The translations under genes were made by a program, and so were the position numbers. Below are positions 25,585-34,150 of a DNA stretch of 64,000 nt, piece after piece. The notes beneath the pieces were generated by a model that was not told where the DNA came from, made no database searches, and saw only the letters and a program-made list of their open reading frames with translations. Each line of letters begins with the position of its first letter. The stretch's first letter is position 1. The DNA comes from an uncultured Acidimicrobiales bacterium (GTDB lineage: Bacteria; Actinomycetota; Acidimicrobiia; Acidimicrobiales; Aldehydirespiratoraceae): contig CATOTC010000005.1 of assembly GCA_951812975.1 (NCBI GenBank), positions 163,572 to 227,571 on the forward strand, given 5' to 3'.

Positions 25585-28059
25585 CGCACCCTGCTCCTCG
25601 TGACGCCGGTGTACATCGTCGATCGCCACATCGAGGGAGTCCCACAGGCTCCGCACCGTTGAGCGCAGCCGCATGTTCTCATAGGCGCCCCATACGGTCA
25701 TCGCCGGCGGTACGACCAGGATCGAAACGAGCAGCGAATAGCCGATCGTGACAGCGGAGGTGATGCCGAACTGCTGGATCCCCTCGAGCGGCGAGAACAC
25801 CAGGACGCCGAACCCCAGCGCCGTGGTCAGCGCGGAACCCAGCAACGCCGAGCCCGTGGTGGCCAGTGTGCGGACTGCCGCCTTCTCAGGGTTGCGCACA
25901 CGGGCGAACTCCTCCTGGTAGCGATGGATCATGTGGATGGTGTAGTCAACCCCGATACCGATCGAGAGCGCGGTGATTATCGAGGTGATCAGTGAGTAGG
26001 GAATGTCCAGAAGCGCCATCGTGCCCAGCACCCAGATGAGAACCAGCACAATCGGCCCGACCGCGACGAACCCGAGCACGGGGCGGCGCAGCGTCACCCA
26101 GAAGAACAGAACAAGGATTCCGAGGGCAGCCGCAACGGTCGTGGAGATCGCCTCTGTCTGGCGTGAAGTGATCAGGTCGGTTACCGTCACCGACTGAATA
26201 CTCAACGACAGAGCGGTGATTGAATCGTCGTCTCCAAACCAGAGCGCCTCAATCTCCTCCTGGATCACCGTCGCGCCCTCGCGATCGTCGGAGTAAGCTG
26301 GGAACTGCAGCAGTATTGCGTCCACTCCATCAGGATTGTTCACCAGAACGGTGCTCAGAGCAGGTTCTCTAGCCTCAAGTTGCCGGAGGAACTCCTCCAT
26401 CAGCACTGGATCGAGTTGCGCTCCCGCGGAGGCCTCAGCAAAAAGGGTCTCCAGTGTCGAATCGTAATTGTCACCAGGTTCGCCACTGTCGTGGGTCCAA
26501 TCGCGCGCGAGCGACTCATATGTTGGAGCCATCGACCCCGCGGCGGCACGTGGGCGGCGTCCTTCGTCGGCGAACGCATCGTAGAGGTCCCGCACATTCA
26601 AAAGGGTCCTAGTCTCGGTGGCCTCGGCCGTCACCAGCACACTGGCCAATTCTGTTGATCCGCCGACTGCCACTTCAAGACTGTCCATATCGTTGAGCAC
26701 GTTCCCGTCCCGCGGAAGGATGTCACGGATATTGAACTCTGATCTAAGTCCCGAGGCCGCAAACCCAAGCCAGACAGTCACACCGAGCACAACGATCAGA
26801 AAGGGTGCCGGCCAGCGCGCCAAGCCCTTGCCGAGAACCTCGGCGGCCCGCTCGATTCCGGGTAGCGCGCTCGACACAGAACGGGGTTGTGTCAACTTAC
26901 CGCGGATCTCACGCCGCCGGTCGATGATCGTGCGCCCGGCCGGTACCAACGTCAGCATCACAATCAGGCTCAATCCCACACCCAACCCAGCGACAATGCC
27001 GAAATCAGCGATAACGCCTATCGGGGAGAACAGGGTGGACAAGAAGCTGGCGATCGTGGTCACGGCGGCCAACAGCAGCGGGATGGCTACGTGCCGCAGT
27101 CCGATCCGAACCGCCTCGAGTACGGACTCGCCCTCTCCCCGTTGTTCGCGGTAATGCGATACCGCCTGGATCGCGTAGTCCACTGTGAGGCTGATCACGA
27201 TGATCGGGACCATCACTGAGAGCGAACTCGGCGGACCGATCCAGTCGAGCCCCTTCGGTCCCAACCAGCCCTCTGCACCGATGATCCAGGTCAGCGAGAA
27301 GACAAGGCCGGTGAGCGTGATCAACAGATCCGACAAGGCGCGCAGGAAGAGCAGGATCAGCCCGGCGATAAGCACTAGGGCCAGCCCGATCAACGGCGCC
27401 ATTTCCGTCTCGGCCGCCTGCTTGTACTCGTCCTCGACCACGATCGGCGACAAGCTGCTGACACGCAGCGGACCATCCGAACTGAGCGCCAGGTCGTTGA
27501 CGGCCCGCTCTGCCTCGGCGATGCGCTCGTCGCCGGTGTCACGCAGGCGGATGGTAGAAACCGTCACCGACGTGCCGTCGGCATCGTCGCCCGACAGAGC
27601 CGCGAATGCTCCTGCGAGCTCCGGCACGGCGCTGATCGCGTCGATCTCAGCCTGGGTGACCGAGCCGAAGTCGCTGACCCCTCCGAAGGCCTCGAACAAC
27701 AGGGACGGTGCAATGATCGGGTCTGGAGGTGCCAACAAAGCCGCCACGGCCGGAGTCGCGACGATCTCGTCCACCAGGGCGTCCATCTGCGACAGTCCCT
27801 CGGGTGTGAACGCCTCACCGCGGAACACCAGAGTCGCGACGCTGACGTCGCTGGCCTCCCCGAAGAACTCGTCGAGCTCCTCGACCGCGGCGAGGTAGGG
27901 ACTGTCCGAGGGTAAGAACTCCAGCGATGCCCCCTCAGTCGGCTCGTCCCGTAGAGACGCCCCCGCTCCGAGACCGACGGTGATCATCAGCAGAACAAGG
28001 ATCGTGATCCACGGCCGAGAGGTGACCAGCCAACTGAACCTGTCGAGCACGCGTGTCAT
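25573..28059 (-). CDS. MMPL/RND-family transporter (HAE-3 type)
   Basis: An 828-residue exporter with the duplicated RND layout. TM1 (WITILVLLMITVGLGAG) is followed by a large extracytoplasmic domain, then helices such as LIGLALVLIAGLILLFLRAL and MVPIIVISLTVDYAIQAVSHY. In the second half WITILVL is mirrored by FLIVVLGVTVWLGFAASGL, and LSIGIGVDYTIHMIHRYQEEF carries the proton-relay Asp in GVDYxIH. Both halves have this motif (DYAIQ and DYTIH). Length and topology match hopanoid/MmpL-like HAE-3 transporters that move lipids. It is tail-to-tail with the P450 and upstream of a flavoprotein and a Rieske oxygenase on the same strand, so lipid export is plausible but inferred. Confidence 0.85.
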   Translation of the reverse strand: MTRVLDRFSWLVTSRPWITILVLLMITVGLGAGASLRDEPTEGASLEFLPSDSPYLAAVEELDEFFGEASDVSVATLVFRGEAFTPEGLSQMDALVDEIVATPAVAALLAPPDPIIAPSLLFEAFGGVSDFGSVTQAEIDAISAVPELAGAFAALSGDDADGTSVTVSTIRLRDTGDERIAEAERAVNDLALSSDGPLRVSSLSPIVVEDEYKQAAETEMAPLIGLALVLIAGLILLFLRALSDLLITLTGLVFSLTWIIGAEGWLGPKGLDWIGPPSSLSVMVPIIVISLTVDYAIQAVSHYREQRGEGESVLEAVRIGLRHVAIPLLLAAVTTIASFLSTLFSPIGVIADFGIVAGLGVGLSLIVMLTLVPAGRTIIDRRREIRGKLTQPRSVSSALPGIERAAEVLGKGLARWPAPFLIVVLGVTVWLGFAASGLRSEFNIRDILPRDGNVLNDMDSLEVAVGGSTELASVLVTAEATETRTLLNVRDLYDAFADEGRRPRAAAGSMAPTYESLARDWTHDSGEPGDNYDSTLETLFAEASAGAQLDPVLMEEFLRQLEAREPALSTVLVNNPDGVDAILLQFPAYSDDREGATVIQEEIEALWFGDDDSITALSLSIQSVTVTDLITSRQTEAISTTVAAALGILVLFFWVTLRRPVLGFVAVGPIVLVLIWVLGTMALLDIPYSLITSIITALSIGIGVDYTIHMIHRYQEEFARVRNPEKAAVRTLATTGSALLGSALTTALGFGVLVFSPLEGIQQFGITSAVTIGYSLLVSILVVPPAMTVWGAYENMRLRSTVRSLWDSLDVAIDDVHRRHEEQGASDG

Positions 28060-28159
28060 GGCGTGCCACTGTACCTTCCCGGCTGCGAGGCCGGGGAATC
28101 GCCCACCGGCTGAGGGGGAGCCCCGGTGTCTACCAGCCCAGTGCCTGCCAGCCCAGTGT

Positions 28160-29548
28160 TCAGCGCTTCACCTTCCGGAACCGCCCACCGTGCAGAATGC
28201 TGCCGTAGTAGTTGAACAGCCGCGTCGCTTCGGGATCGTCGAAGGGATAGTCAGCGCCGATCTGTCGTGCCGCGGCCAGCCCGGTGACGAGGCAGGTCTC
28301 CTGGCTGTTGATCAGCGTGTGGGCGCCGCAGTACCAGGTTCGCCTCCTGCCCTGGACGAAGCGGAAAGTGTTGACGGTCAGCGCAACGTGACGCACATCG
28401 TGCACGATGTGTTGGAACCACCACCTCTTCACGATCTTGGCGTCATCGATGGGCGTGATCGGGTTGTAGGTCACCAGACAGGGCTTGTCGGACCGATTCG
28501 CCCACGGCTGCTGGTTGTGCATTATGTAGGTGATCTCGTAGTTGTCCGGTCTTGTGCCGTACTGTTCGATGTGGTTGCTGCGGGTTGTGAGGGGCTTCAC
28601 CTCGTTGTCGGGGAGTACTGAGGCGTCGGAGTGGACGATCGTGTGGTTGTGGAGTTCGCTCTCGTAACGGACCGACGCGAGCAGCCGGCGCTCGAGGCGG
28701 GAGGGTTGGTCGAGCATCATCAGCGTCTGGTTCGCGTTGCAGGCGAAGATCACCTCGTCGAAGGTCTCACGTACGCCTGCAGTGTCCTCGACCACGACCT
28801 CCGAGGACGAGCGGTACACCTTCTCGACAGGCCGGTTCAGGTCGATCTTGTCTCGATAGTCGGCCGACAGGTGCTCGTAGATGCGCCTCGTCCCCTGGTC
28901 CCAGGTCTGCATCGGGGTTGCAGACTCGATGTCGAAGAACTCCAGGTATCGCGCGAACAGCGCCGCGGGCATGTCGAACACGTTCGTCGCCATCAAGAAG
29001 TTGACGAACATGGGTTTGAGGATCTTGTACCTGAAGTCTCCCGAGAACCCGCCCCAGTTCAGAACCGTGCCCATGCTGATGTAGTTGAACGGGTTGAGAG
29101 CGTTGAGGAACTTCGACGGGGACCGGCTCAACCAGCCGAACCTCTTAAGGCGCCGCAGCATCCGCTGGAACTTGTCGATCTCGGACTGCAGCTGCTCGCG
29201 TATCTCGGAATCGAAATCGTGGGCGTAGATCCGCCCCCCGTACTTCACGCTGTAGCTGAACCTGGTCTCGACCAGGTCGATGTCGAACCGGTCCAACAGC
29301 AGCAGAATGTGATGGTACACCGAAGGGATGCAGGCGGTGACCGAGATGTCGAAGGGAATCGAGCTGCCGTCATCCTGTGGCATGTCGGCGGTGATCGCGT
29401 TGCCGCCGATTCGTTCCGTCGCCTCGAACACCCGGAAGTCGAAGCGGTCGGGACTGTGGTTCAGCGCCCATGCAGCGCCCAGCCCGGAGACACCTCCACC
29501 GATGATCGCGATTCTGCGCGGCGTCTGGTGTGAGTCGTCCGTTGCCAT
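28160..29548 (-). CDS. FAD-dependent amine-oxidase-like protein (COG2907 type)
   Basis: 462 residues. The N-terminal dinucleotide fold is RIAIIGGGVSGLGAAWAL, with EATERIGGNA as the FAD-binding continuation. DISVTACIPSVYHHILLLLD and the C-terminal NNxEQ-like ALTVNTFRFVQGRRRTWYCGAHT are typical of the COG2907 NAD/FAD-binding group, related to protoporphyrinogen oxidase and phytoene desaturase. Related proteins occur beside SAM-dependent cyclopropane-type lipid genes or in isoprenoid clusters. It lies 12 bases downstream of the Rieske gene on the same strand, so the two are probably one operon. A duplicated CACTGGGCTGG unit lies beyond the stop. The substrate is unknown. Confidence 0.8.
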   Translation of the reverse strand: MATDDSHQTPRRIAIIGGGVSGLGAAWALNHSPDRFDFRVFEATERIGGNAITADMPQDDGSSIPFDISVTACIPSVYHHILLLLDRFDIDLVETRFSYSVKYGGRIYAHDFDSEIREQLQSEIDKFQRMLRRLKRFGWLSRSPSKFLNALNPFNYISMGTVLNWGGFSGDFRYKILKPMFVNFLMATNVFDMPAALFARYLEFFDIESATPMQTWDQGTRRIYEHLSADYRDKIDLNRPVEKVYRSSSEVVVEDTAGVRETFDEVIFACNANQTLMMLDQPSRLERRLLASVRYESELHNHTIVHSDASVLPDNEVKPLTTRSNHIEQYGTRPDNYEITYIMHNQQPWANRSDKPCLVTYNPITPIDDAKIVKRWWFQHIVHDVRHVALTVNTFRFVQGRRRTWYCGAHTLINSQETCLVTGLAAARQIGADYPFDDPEATRLFNYYGSILHGGRFRKVKR

Positions 29549-29560
29549 TGTCTGCGGTCC

Positions 29561-30676
29561 TCAGATCGTTGTCGGCTGTGCCGGCGTCGGTTCCATCGCC
29601 GTCGGTTGCCGGTTGGTCGCTGATCGGTGTCCGTCACCGACCGCTACGGGCGTCTCGGGGTAGAACTGCGCGCAGTATGCGCGGAACGCCATGATCTCAC
29701 CATCCGAACGTGACAGGATCGGCTGCAGCCGGGATTTTTTCCGGCTCCATATCGTTACGTCCTGCAAGACGTCGCGGCTCTGAAAATACAGCGCGATCCT
29801 GTTCATGATCGGCGCTCTCAGTTTCCGCGGGAGGAACCCCAAGCCTGGAAGCCAGCGTTTCGGATTTCGGATTTCTCGTACCTGTGAGGCGACCGACATG
29901 TCGATGTTCGTGCCGTCCACTGGCGTCGCCATGATCCAGAGGCGGATATCAAATCCGATCGAGTGCTCGCGCACATCCACATACGAATAGCCGAGTCCGA
30001 AGATATCTGCCTGTGCGGTCAGATCAAGACTGATAAACGGGACTCCGGCAATTCGCCGGGTGGTGGCGAAGTCGAAGTTGCTCTCGAAACGGGGACCGTC
30101 GACTTTTATCGTTTCGACTCGGCCTACGCTGTCATAGCCGTGGACGTAACGGAGGTGGGCCATATCCACTGCATTCTCCGTTGTTTCCTGGGGGTGGCCC
30201 GGGAAGCGGTGGGTCCAGATGCGGGTACCGCTCCAGCCTGTCTGATCCGGTGTTTCCGCGGGGAGGCTCCATTGCGGTGCCCTTCCCCCGATCCCCCACC
30301 AAGCAAAGATCAGACCGACCATCTCCGTTGTCTCGAACACTCGAAGCCGCATGTCGGGCGGCGCGGGGGCATAGGGCGTGTCAACGCAATAGCCGTCGGC
30401 GTTGTACTCGAAACCATGGAACGGACAGACGAGTCGACCATCACGTACACACCCTCCTGCGGCCGGTCCCAGATTGGAACCCAGGTGTGGGCAATAGGCC
30501 TCCGCTACGCAGACGTTCCCACTCTCGTCAGACCAGATGACGATGTTCTCGCCCATCCAGGTCTTTTGGATGAGCTTGGTCTTCTCCAGCGACTGACGAC
30601 TTGCAACGAAGTACCAGCCTTCAGGAAACGGGGAGGGCAGCGCGCCTTTAGCGACCTCCGTACGTCCAGCTGGCAT
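29561..30676 (-). CDS. Rieske 2Fe-2S oxygenase (ring-hydroxylating / KshA-like)
   Basis: 371 residues. The Rieske cluster ligands are Cys-x-His in AYCPHLGSNLG and Cys-x2-His in LVCPFHGFEYN (about residues 62-88). The mononuclear iron site follows the usual bridge: ETTENAVDMAHLRYVHG, with Asp and two His. The wording and length match the 3-ketosteroid-9-alpha-hydroxylase/cholesterol-7-desaturase branch rather than classic aromatic dioxygenases. It needs a ferredoxin reductase that is not encoded nearby. It is the first gene of a two-gene unit with the COG2907 flavoprotein, and is divergent from murT. A low-complexity tail (ATNRQPTAMEPTPAQPTTI) closes the protein. Steroid or isoprenoid substrates are inference. 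Confidence 0.85.
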   Translation of the reverse strand: MPAGRTEVAKGALPSPFPEGWYFVASRQSLEKTKLIQKTWMGENIVIWSDESGNVCVAEAYCPHLGSNLGPAAGGCVRDGRLVCPFHGFEYNADGYCVDTPYAPAPPDMRLRVFETTEMVGLIFAWWGIGGRAPQWSLPAETPDQTGWSGTRIWTHRFPGHPQETTENAVDMAHLRYVHGYDSVGRVETIKVDGPRFESNFDFATTRRIAGVPFISLDLTAQADIFGLGYSYVDVREHSIGFDIRLWIMATPVDGTNIDMSVASQVREIRNPKRWLPGLGFLPRKLRAPIMNRIALYFQSRDVLQDVTIWSRKKSRLQPILSRSDGEIMAFRAYCAQFYPETPVAVGDGHRSATNRQPTAMEPTPAQPTTI

Positions 30677-30882
30677 GTTCGACTCCTCACGCGGGTTTCC
30701 CGCTGCTAGGACTTCACCCGCAGATCAACTTTACACGGTTCTCACCGACTCGGATGATCCGCAGCGCCTCTCCGATACGCCGATAGATTCGGCTGCTTAC
30801 CACCTCCCGCGAAGGACCGCAGTGGCCGATATACGCAGTGACCGCCCAGATCCGCTGGACCGAGCGCATTGATGCCCACGCG

Positions 30883-32460
30883 ATGAAGCGCCTGTCGCCG
30901 CCCGGCTGGTTGGCTGCAACCATCGCCCGCGCGGCCGGTCGCCTGTCGCGGCGCCTCGGCCGCGGCGGGGGAACCACCTTGCCGGGTCTGATGCTCAACC
31001 GCCTGCGTCCCCAAGCCATCGCGGAGATGGCGAGCGCAGTCCCCAACGGTGTGATTCTGCTGTCGGGCACGAACGGCAAGACCACTACGGCTCGGCTGGT
31101 CCGGGCCGCCCTCGACGCTTCCGGCGCTCGAGTAGTGGCGAACACGGCTGGTTCCAACCTCGAACGCGGTGTGGCCACAGCTCTGCTGCATGCCGAAGAC
31201 CCCGACATCGCCCTGTTCGAGGTGGACGAGGCGGCCCTCGGTGCTCTGGTGACACAAACCCGTCCGAGAGTCGTGGTCCTGATGAACCTGTTCCGCGATC
31301 AGCTCGACCGTTACGGCGAACTCGAGCACCTGGCGCAGAGTTGGCGAGCTGTGGTCGCCGAACTGGACCCCGAAACGACCCTGGTCTACAACGCGGATGA
31401 TCCCGCTGTGGCCGAGGTCGGTGCCGAGCACCCCAACTCCGTCTGCTACGGGATCGAGGATCCGTTCGTAGGTCGGGAACACCGCTCACATGCTGCGGAC
31501 AACACCGACTGCCGTCGCTGCGACGCCCCGCTGCAATACCGGATGGTCACCATCGGACACCTCGGACGGTGGGAGTGTCCGTCATGCGGTCTAACCCGGC
31601 CACAACCTGATGTGAGGGCCACGAACGTGGAGTTCCAAGGCATGGACGGCCAGCAGTTGACCATCTCCACCCCTGGTGAACCCGACCGCGGACAAACCGA
31701 CAGGCAAACCCTCGAACCCTACCGCGGACAAACCGACAGGCAAACCCTCGAACCCTACCGCGGACAAACCGACAGGCAAACCCTCGAACCCTACCGCGGA
31801 CAAACCGACAGGCAAACCCCCGAACCCGACCGCGGACAAACCGACAGGCAAACCCTCGAACCCATCGGTGTATCTGTAGACGTGTCGCTGCGCCTGCCCG
31901 GGCTGCCCAACACCTACAACGCGGTTGCGGCAGCGGCAGCGGCGCTTGCGGTCGGCCTGGCACCCGAGACCATCGCCGAAGCGCTGGGGAGGCGACGAGC
32001 GGCTTTCGGGCGAGCCGAGCACATTGGTGTGGGGGAAGCGCGCGTAACCACGCTGTTGGCAAAGAACCCCGCCGGAGCGAACGAGAACCTCCACATGGTG
32101 TTGAACGAGAGCCATCCGCTGCATCTGCTGATCCTGCTCAACGACCGCACCGCGGACGGTCAGGACGTCTCCTGGATCTGGGATGTGGACTACGAACTCC
32201 TGTTGGACCAGGACCGACTCGCATCGGTCACACTCGGGGGAACTCGTGCCCATGACCTCGCCCTGCGGTTCCGCTACGCCGGTGCGGACGCAGCGCGGAT
32301 GGCGGTGGTGCCCGAACCCGCCGCGGCGCTCGACACGGCTCTGCAAGCCTGCGGCCCGACCGGGCGCCTCTACGTCCTGCCCACCTACACGGCGATGTTG
32401 GACTTTCGCGCTGTGCTCGCGAACCGCGGGCTGGTGCGGGAATTCTGGGAGGACCAATGA
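30883..32460 (+). CDS. murT: Lipid II isoglutaminyl synthase, MurT subunit
   Basis: With GatD, amidates the second-position glutamate of lipid II during peptidoglycan synthesis. About 525 residues: Mur-ligase ATP site LSGTNGKTTTARL (about 60), VDEAALGAL, LMNLFRDQLDRYGEL, a four-Cys zinc ribbon CRRCDAPL ... WECPSCG typical of MurT, then LPGLPNTYNAVAAAAAAL and the C-terminal DUF1727 domain (LAKNPAGANENL, DVSWIWDVDYE). Residues 267-326 are five copies of a 12-residue unit (P-x-RGQTDRQT-x-E) that I know from no other MurT; they sit in a loop between the zinc ribbon and the next beta strand. ATG 30883 (MKRLSPPGW) was chosen; GTG 30838 is in frame. It overlaps gatD (ATGA). Confidence 0.92.
   Translation: MKRLSPPGWLAATIARAAGRLSRRLGRGGGTTLPGLMLNRLRPQAIAEMASAVPNGVILLSGTNGKTTTARLVRAALDASGARVVANTAGSNLERGVATALLHAEDPDIALFEVDEAALGALVTQTRPRVVVLMNLFRDQLDRYGELEHLAQSWRAVVAELDPETTLVYNADDPAVAEVGAEHPNSVCYGIEDPFVGREHRSHAADNTDCRRCDAPLQYRMVTIGHLGRWECPSCGLTRPQPDVRATNVEFQGMDGQQLTISTPGEPDRGQTDRQTLEPYRGQTDRQTLEPYRGQTDRQTLEPYRGQTDRQTPEPDRGQTDRQTLEPIGVSVDVSLRLPGLPNTYNAVAAAAAALAVGLAPETIAEALGRRRAAFGRAEHIGVGEARVTTLLAKNPAGANENLHMVLNESHPLHLLILLNDRTADGQDVSWIWDVDYELLLDQDRLASVTLGGTRAHDLALRFRYAGADAARMAVVPEPAAALDTALQACGPTGRLYVLPTYTAMLDFRAVLANRGLVREFWEDQ
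31681..31860 (+). repeat. Five in-frame 36-bp tandem repeats inside murT
   Basis: Units start at 31681, 31717, 31753, 31789 and 31825. They are nearly identical: only two positions vary (CCCTACC or CCCGACC at the start, CCCTCGAA or CCCCCGAA at the end). Each encodes 12 residues, so the frame is kept. There is no spacer between copies. High identity suggests recent expansion by slippage or recombination. Confidence 0.95.
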
Positions 32461-33203
32461 GCACGAACGGACCGGTGGTGCGGCTGGGGCATCTGTACCC
32501 CGACCATCTCAACATCTATGCGGACCGGGGCAATATTGCTGTGTTCCAACGCCGTCTGGAGTGGCGGGGACTGGCGCTGGATGTGGTCGAGGTCGGTCTC
32601 GGCGACGAGATACCCGAGGACTGCAATCTCTACTACCTGGGCGGCGGCCAGGACCGGGATCAGTTGATGGTCGCGCAGGATCTGGTAGGCAAAGCCGATT
32701 CCCTGCGACGGGCGGCCGAGGGCGGCGCCGCGGTGCTGGCGGTGTGCGGCGGATATCAACTCATGGGACACAGCTACGTGGCCGCCAACGGAGAAGAGAT
32801 GGCCGGCACTGCTCTGTTGGACCTGGAGACAACCGCCGGAACCGACAGGCTCATCGGTGACGTGGTCCTGAGCGTGGACCTGGACGGCGCGACCGGCACG
32901 GTCGTCGGCTATGAGAACCATGCCGGCCGTACCCGTCTCGGCTCAGAGTGCGCCCCGTTGGGCCGAGTCCACAAGGGCCATGGCAACAACGGGGAGGACG
33001 GCTTTGAGGGAGCCGTTTCGGGCCGTTGTGTCGGTACCTACCTGCACGGACCGCTGTTGCCCAAGAACCCCTGGTTGGCCGACACCGTGTTGCGATGGGC
33101 GCTGGACCACTCCGGGGCGAACATTGAACTCGAACCCCTCGACGACACATTGGAACGGTCCGCCCACGCAACCGCTGTGGCAAGGGCAGGCCTGAAGCGC
33201 TAG
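32457..33203 (+). CDS. gatD: Lipid II isoglutaminyl synthase, glutamine amidotransferase subunit GatD
   Basis: 248 residues of the CobB/CobQ-like class I glutamine amidotransferase fold. It frees ammonia from glutamine for MurT. The nucleophile is Cys97 in VLAVCGGYQLMG; the catalytic His is in GTYLHGPLLPKNP. The N-terminal LGHLYPDHLNIYADRGNI and YYLGGGQDRDQ are hallmarks of GatD. The ATG overlaps the murT stop (ATGA), so the two are co-translated, as in other actinobacteria and Firmicutes. Full length, no oddities. Confidence 0.95.
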   Translation: MSTNGPVVRLGHLYPDHLNIYADRGNIAVFQRRLEWRGLALDVVEVGLGDEIPEDCNLYYLGGGQDRDQLMVAQDLVGKADSLRRAAEGGAAVLAVCGGYQLMGHSYVAANGEEMAGTALLDLETTAGTDRLIGDVVLSVDLDGATGTVVGYENHAGRTRLGSECAPLGRVHKGHGNNGEDGFEGAVSGRCVGTYLHGPLLPKNPWLADTVLRWALDHSGANIELEPLDDTLERSAHATAVARAGLKR

Positions 33204-33311
33204 CCCGGCACAACGCGCGGCTCCGGCTACGCCCGGCACCAACGCGGCCCCCGCTACGCCGGCGACAACAACGCCCGACAACAACCAGCCGCGCCTCCGG
33301 CCACGCCCGGC

Positions 33312-33328
33312 GAGAATACTGTATTCTC
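33312..33328. promoter_or_regulatory. Palindrome just upstream of the DUF1295 gene
   Basis: GAGAATAC-T-GTATTCTC is a perfect 8-bp inverted repeat with one central base, ending 8 bases before the ATG at 33337. It is AT-rich in a very GC-rich gap. The size and position fit a repressor operator overlapping the promoter or 5' leader; the regulator is unknown. Confidence 0.5.
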
Positions 33329-33336
33329 TGTCGGCA

Positions 33337-34122
33337 ATGGTCTTCCTCGTCGCTGCGCTGGTGATAGCCGGAATGATGCTGACCGTCTGGTCGATCAGCG
33401 TGGCGATCCGGGACGCCAGCATCGTCGACATCCTGTGGGGCCCGGGGTTCGTCGTGGTGGCCTGGACGACCTTGATCGTCTCCTATTCCGATTTCTCCGA
33501 CGGCGGCGATACCCGCCGGGCCGTGTTGCTGTGCGCAATGGCCACCGTCTGGGGGTTGCGCCTCGGCGTTCACCTGGGTGTTCGCAACATCGGCAAGGGC
33601 GAGGACTTTCGCTATCAGGCCATGCGCCGCCGATTCGGCGACCGGTTCTGGATCATCAGCCTGGTGACGGTGTATGCCCTGCAGGGCGTGGCCATGTGGA
33701 TTGTGTCGCTGCCTCTGCAGATCGGTATCAGCGAACTTGAAACGGGCTCCACGGCGCTCTGGATCGTCGGCTCAGTAGTATTCGTGATCGGTTTCGGATT
33801 CGAGTCGATCGGGGACTGGCAACTGAGTCGCTTCAAAGCAGACCCTGCCAATGCCACGTCGGTGATGGACCGAGGTCTCTGGCGCTACACCCGCCACCCC
33901 AACTATTTCGGAGACGCCTGCGCCTGGTGGGGTATCGGGCTGGTCGCGGCCTCCACTCAGATCGGCATCGTGGGACTGATAGGCCCGGCGTTGATTACCT
34001 TTCTGTTGATGCGGGTGTCCGGCGTGCCGATGCTTGAACGCAGAATGTCCAGAAGGCGGACCGGTTACGACGAGTACGTCCGCCGCACCAGTTCGTTCTT
34101 CCCGCTCCCGCCGAAGCCTTGA
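33337..34122 (+). CDS. DUF1295 membrane protein (steroid 5-alpha-reductase/isoprenylcysteine methyltransferase-like)
   Basis: 261 residues with about six or seven hydrophobic helices, for example FLVAALVIAGMMLTVWSISVAI and TALWIVGSVVFVIGFGFE. Family signatures: SIVDILWGPGFVVVAW near the start, WGLRLGVHLGVRN, and the conserved C-terminal MDRGLWRYTRHPNYFGDACAWWG, which is the NADPH/SAM-binding region. Members reduce double bonds in lipids or methylate; the exact reaction is unknown. A perfect palindrome lies directly upstream. It is followed on the same strand by a dehydrogenase gene 28 bases later. The low-GC-bias palindrome and short leader suggest separate regulation. Confidence 0.88.
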   Translation: MVFLVAALVIAGMMLTVWSISVAIRDASIVDILWGPGFVVVAWTTLIVSYSDFSDGGDTRRAVLLCAMATVWGLRLGVHLGVRNIGKGEDFRYQAMRRRFGDRFWIISLVTVYALQGVAMWIVSLPLQIGISELETGSTALWIVGSVVFVIGFGFESIGDWQLSRFKADPANATSVMDRGLWRYTRHPNYFGDACAWWGIGLVAASTQIGIVGLIGPALITFLLMRVSGVPMLERRMSRRRTGYDEYVRRTSSFFPLPPKP

Positions 34123-34150
34123 TCCCCGTTGCGTTCAGGAGGGTGATGGC

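Noticed and set aside
31681-31860. CRISPR-like array (36-bp direct repeats)
   Set aside because: The units are contiguous with no spacers and encode part of MurT in frame; no cas genes nearby.
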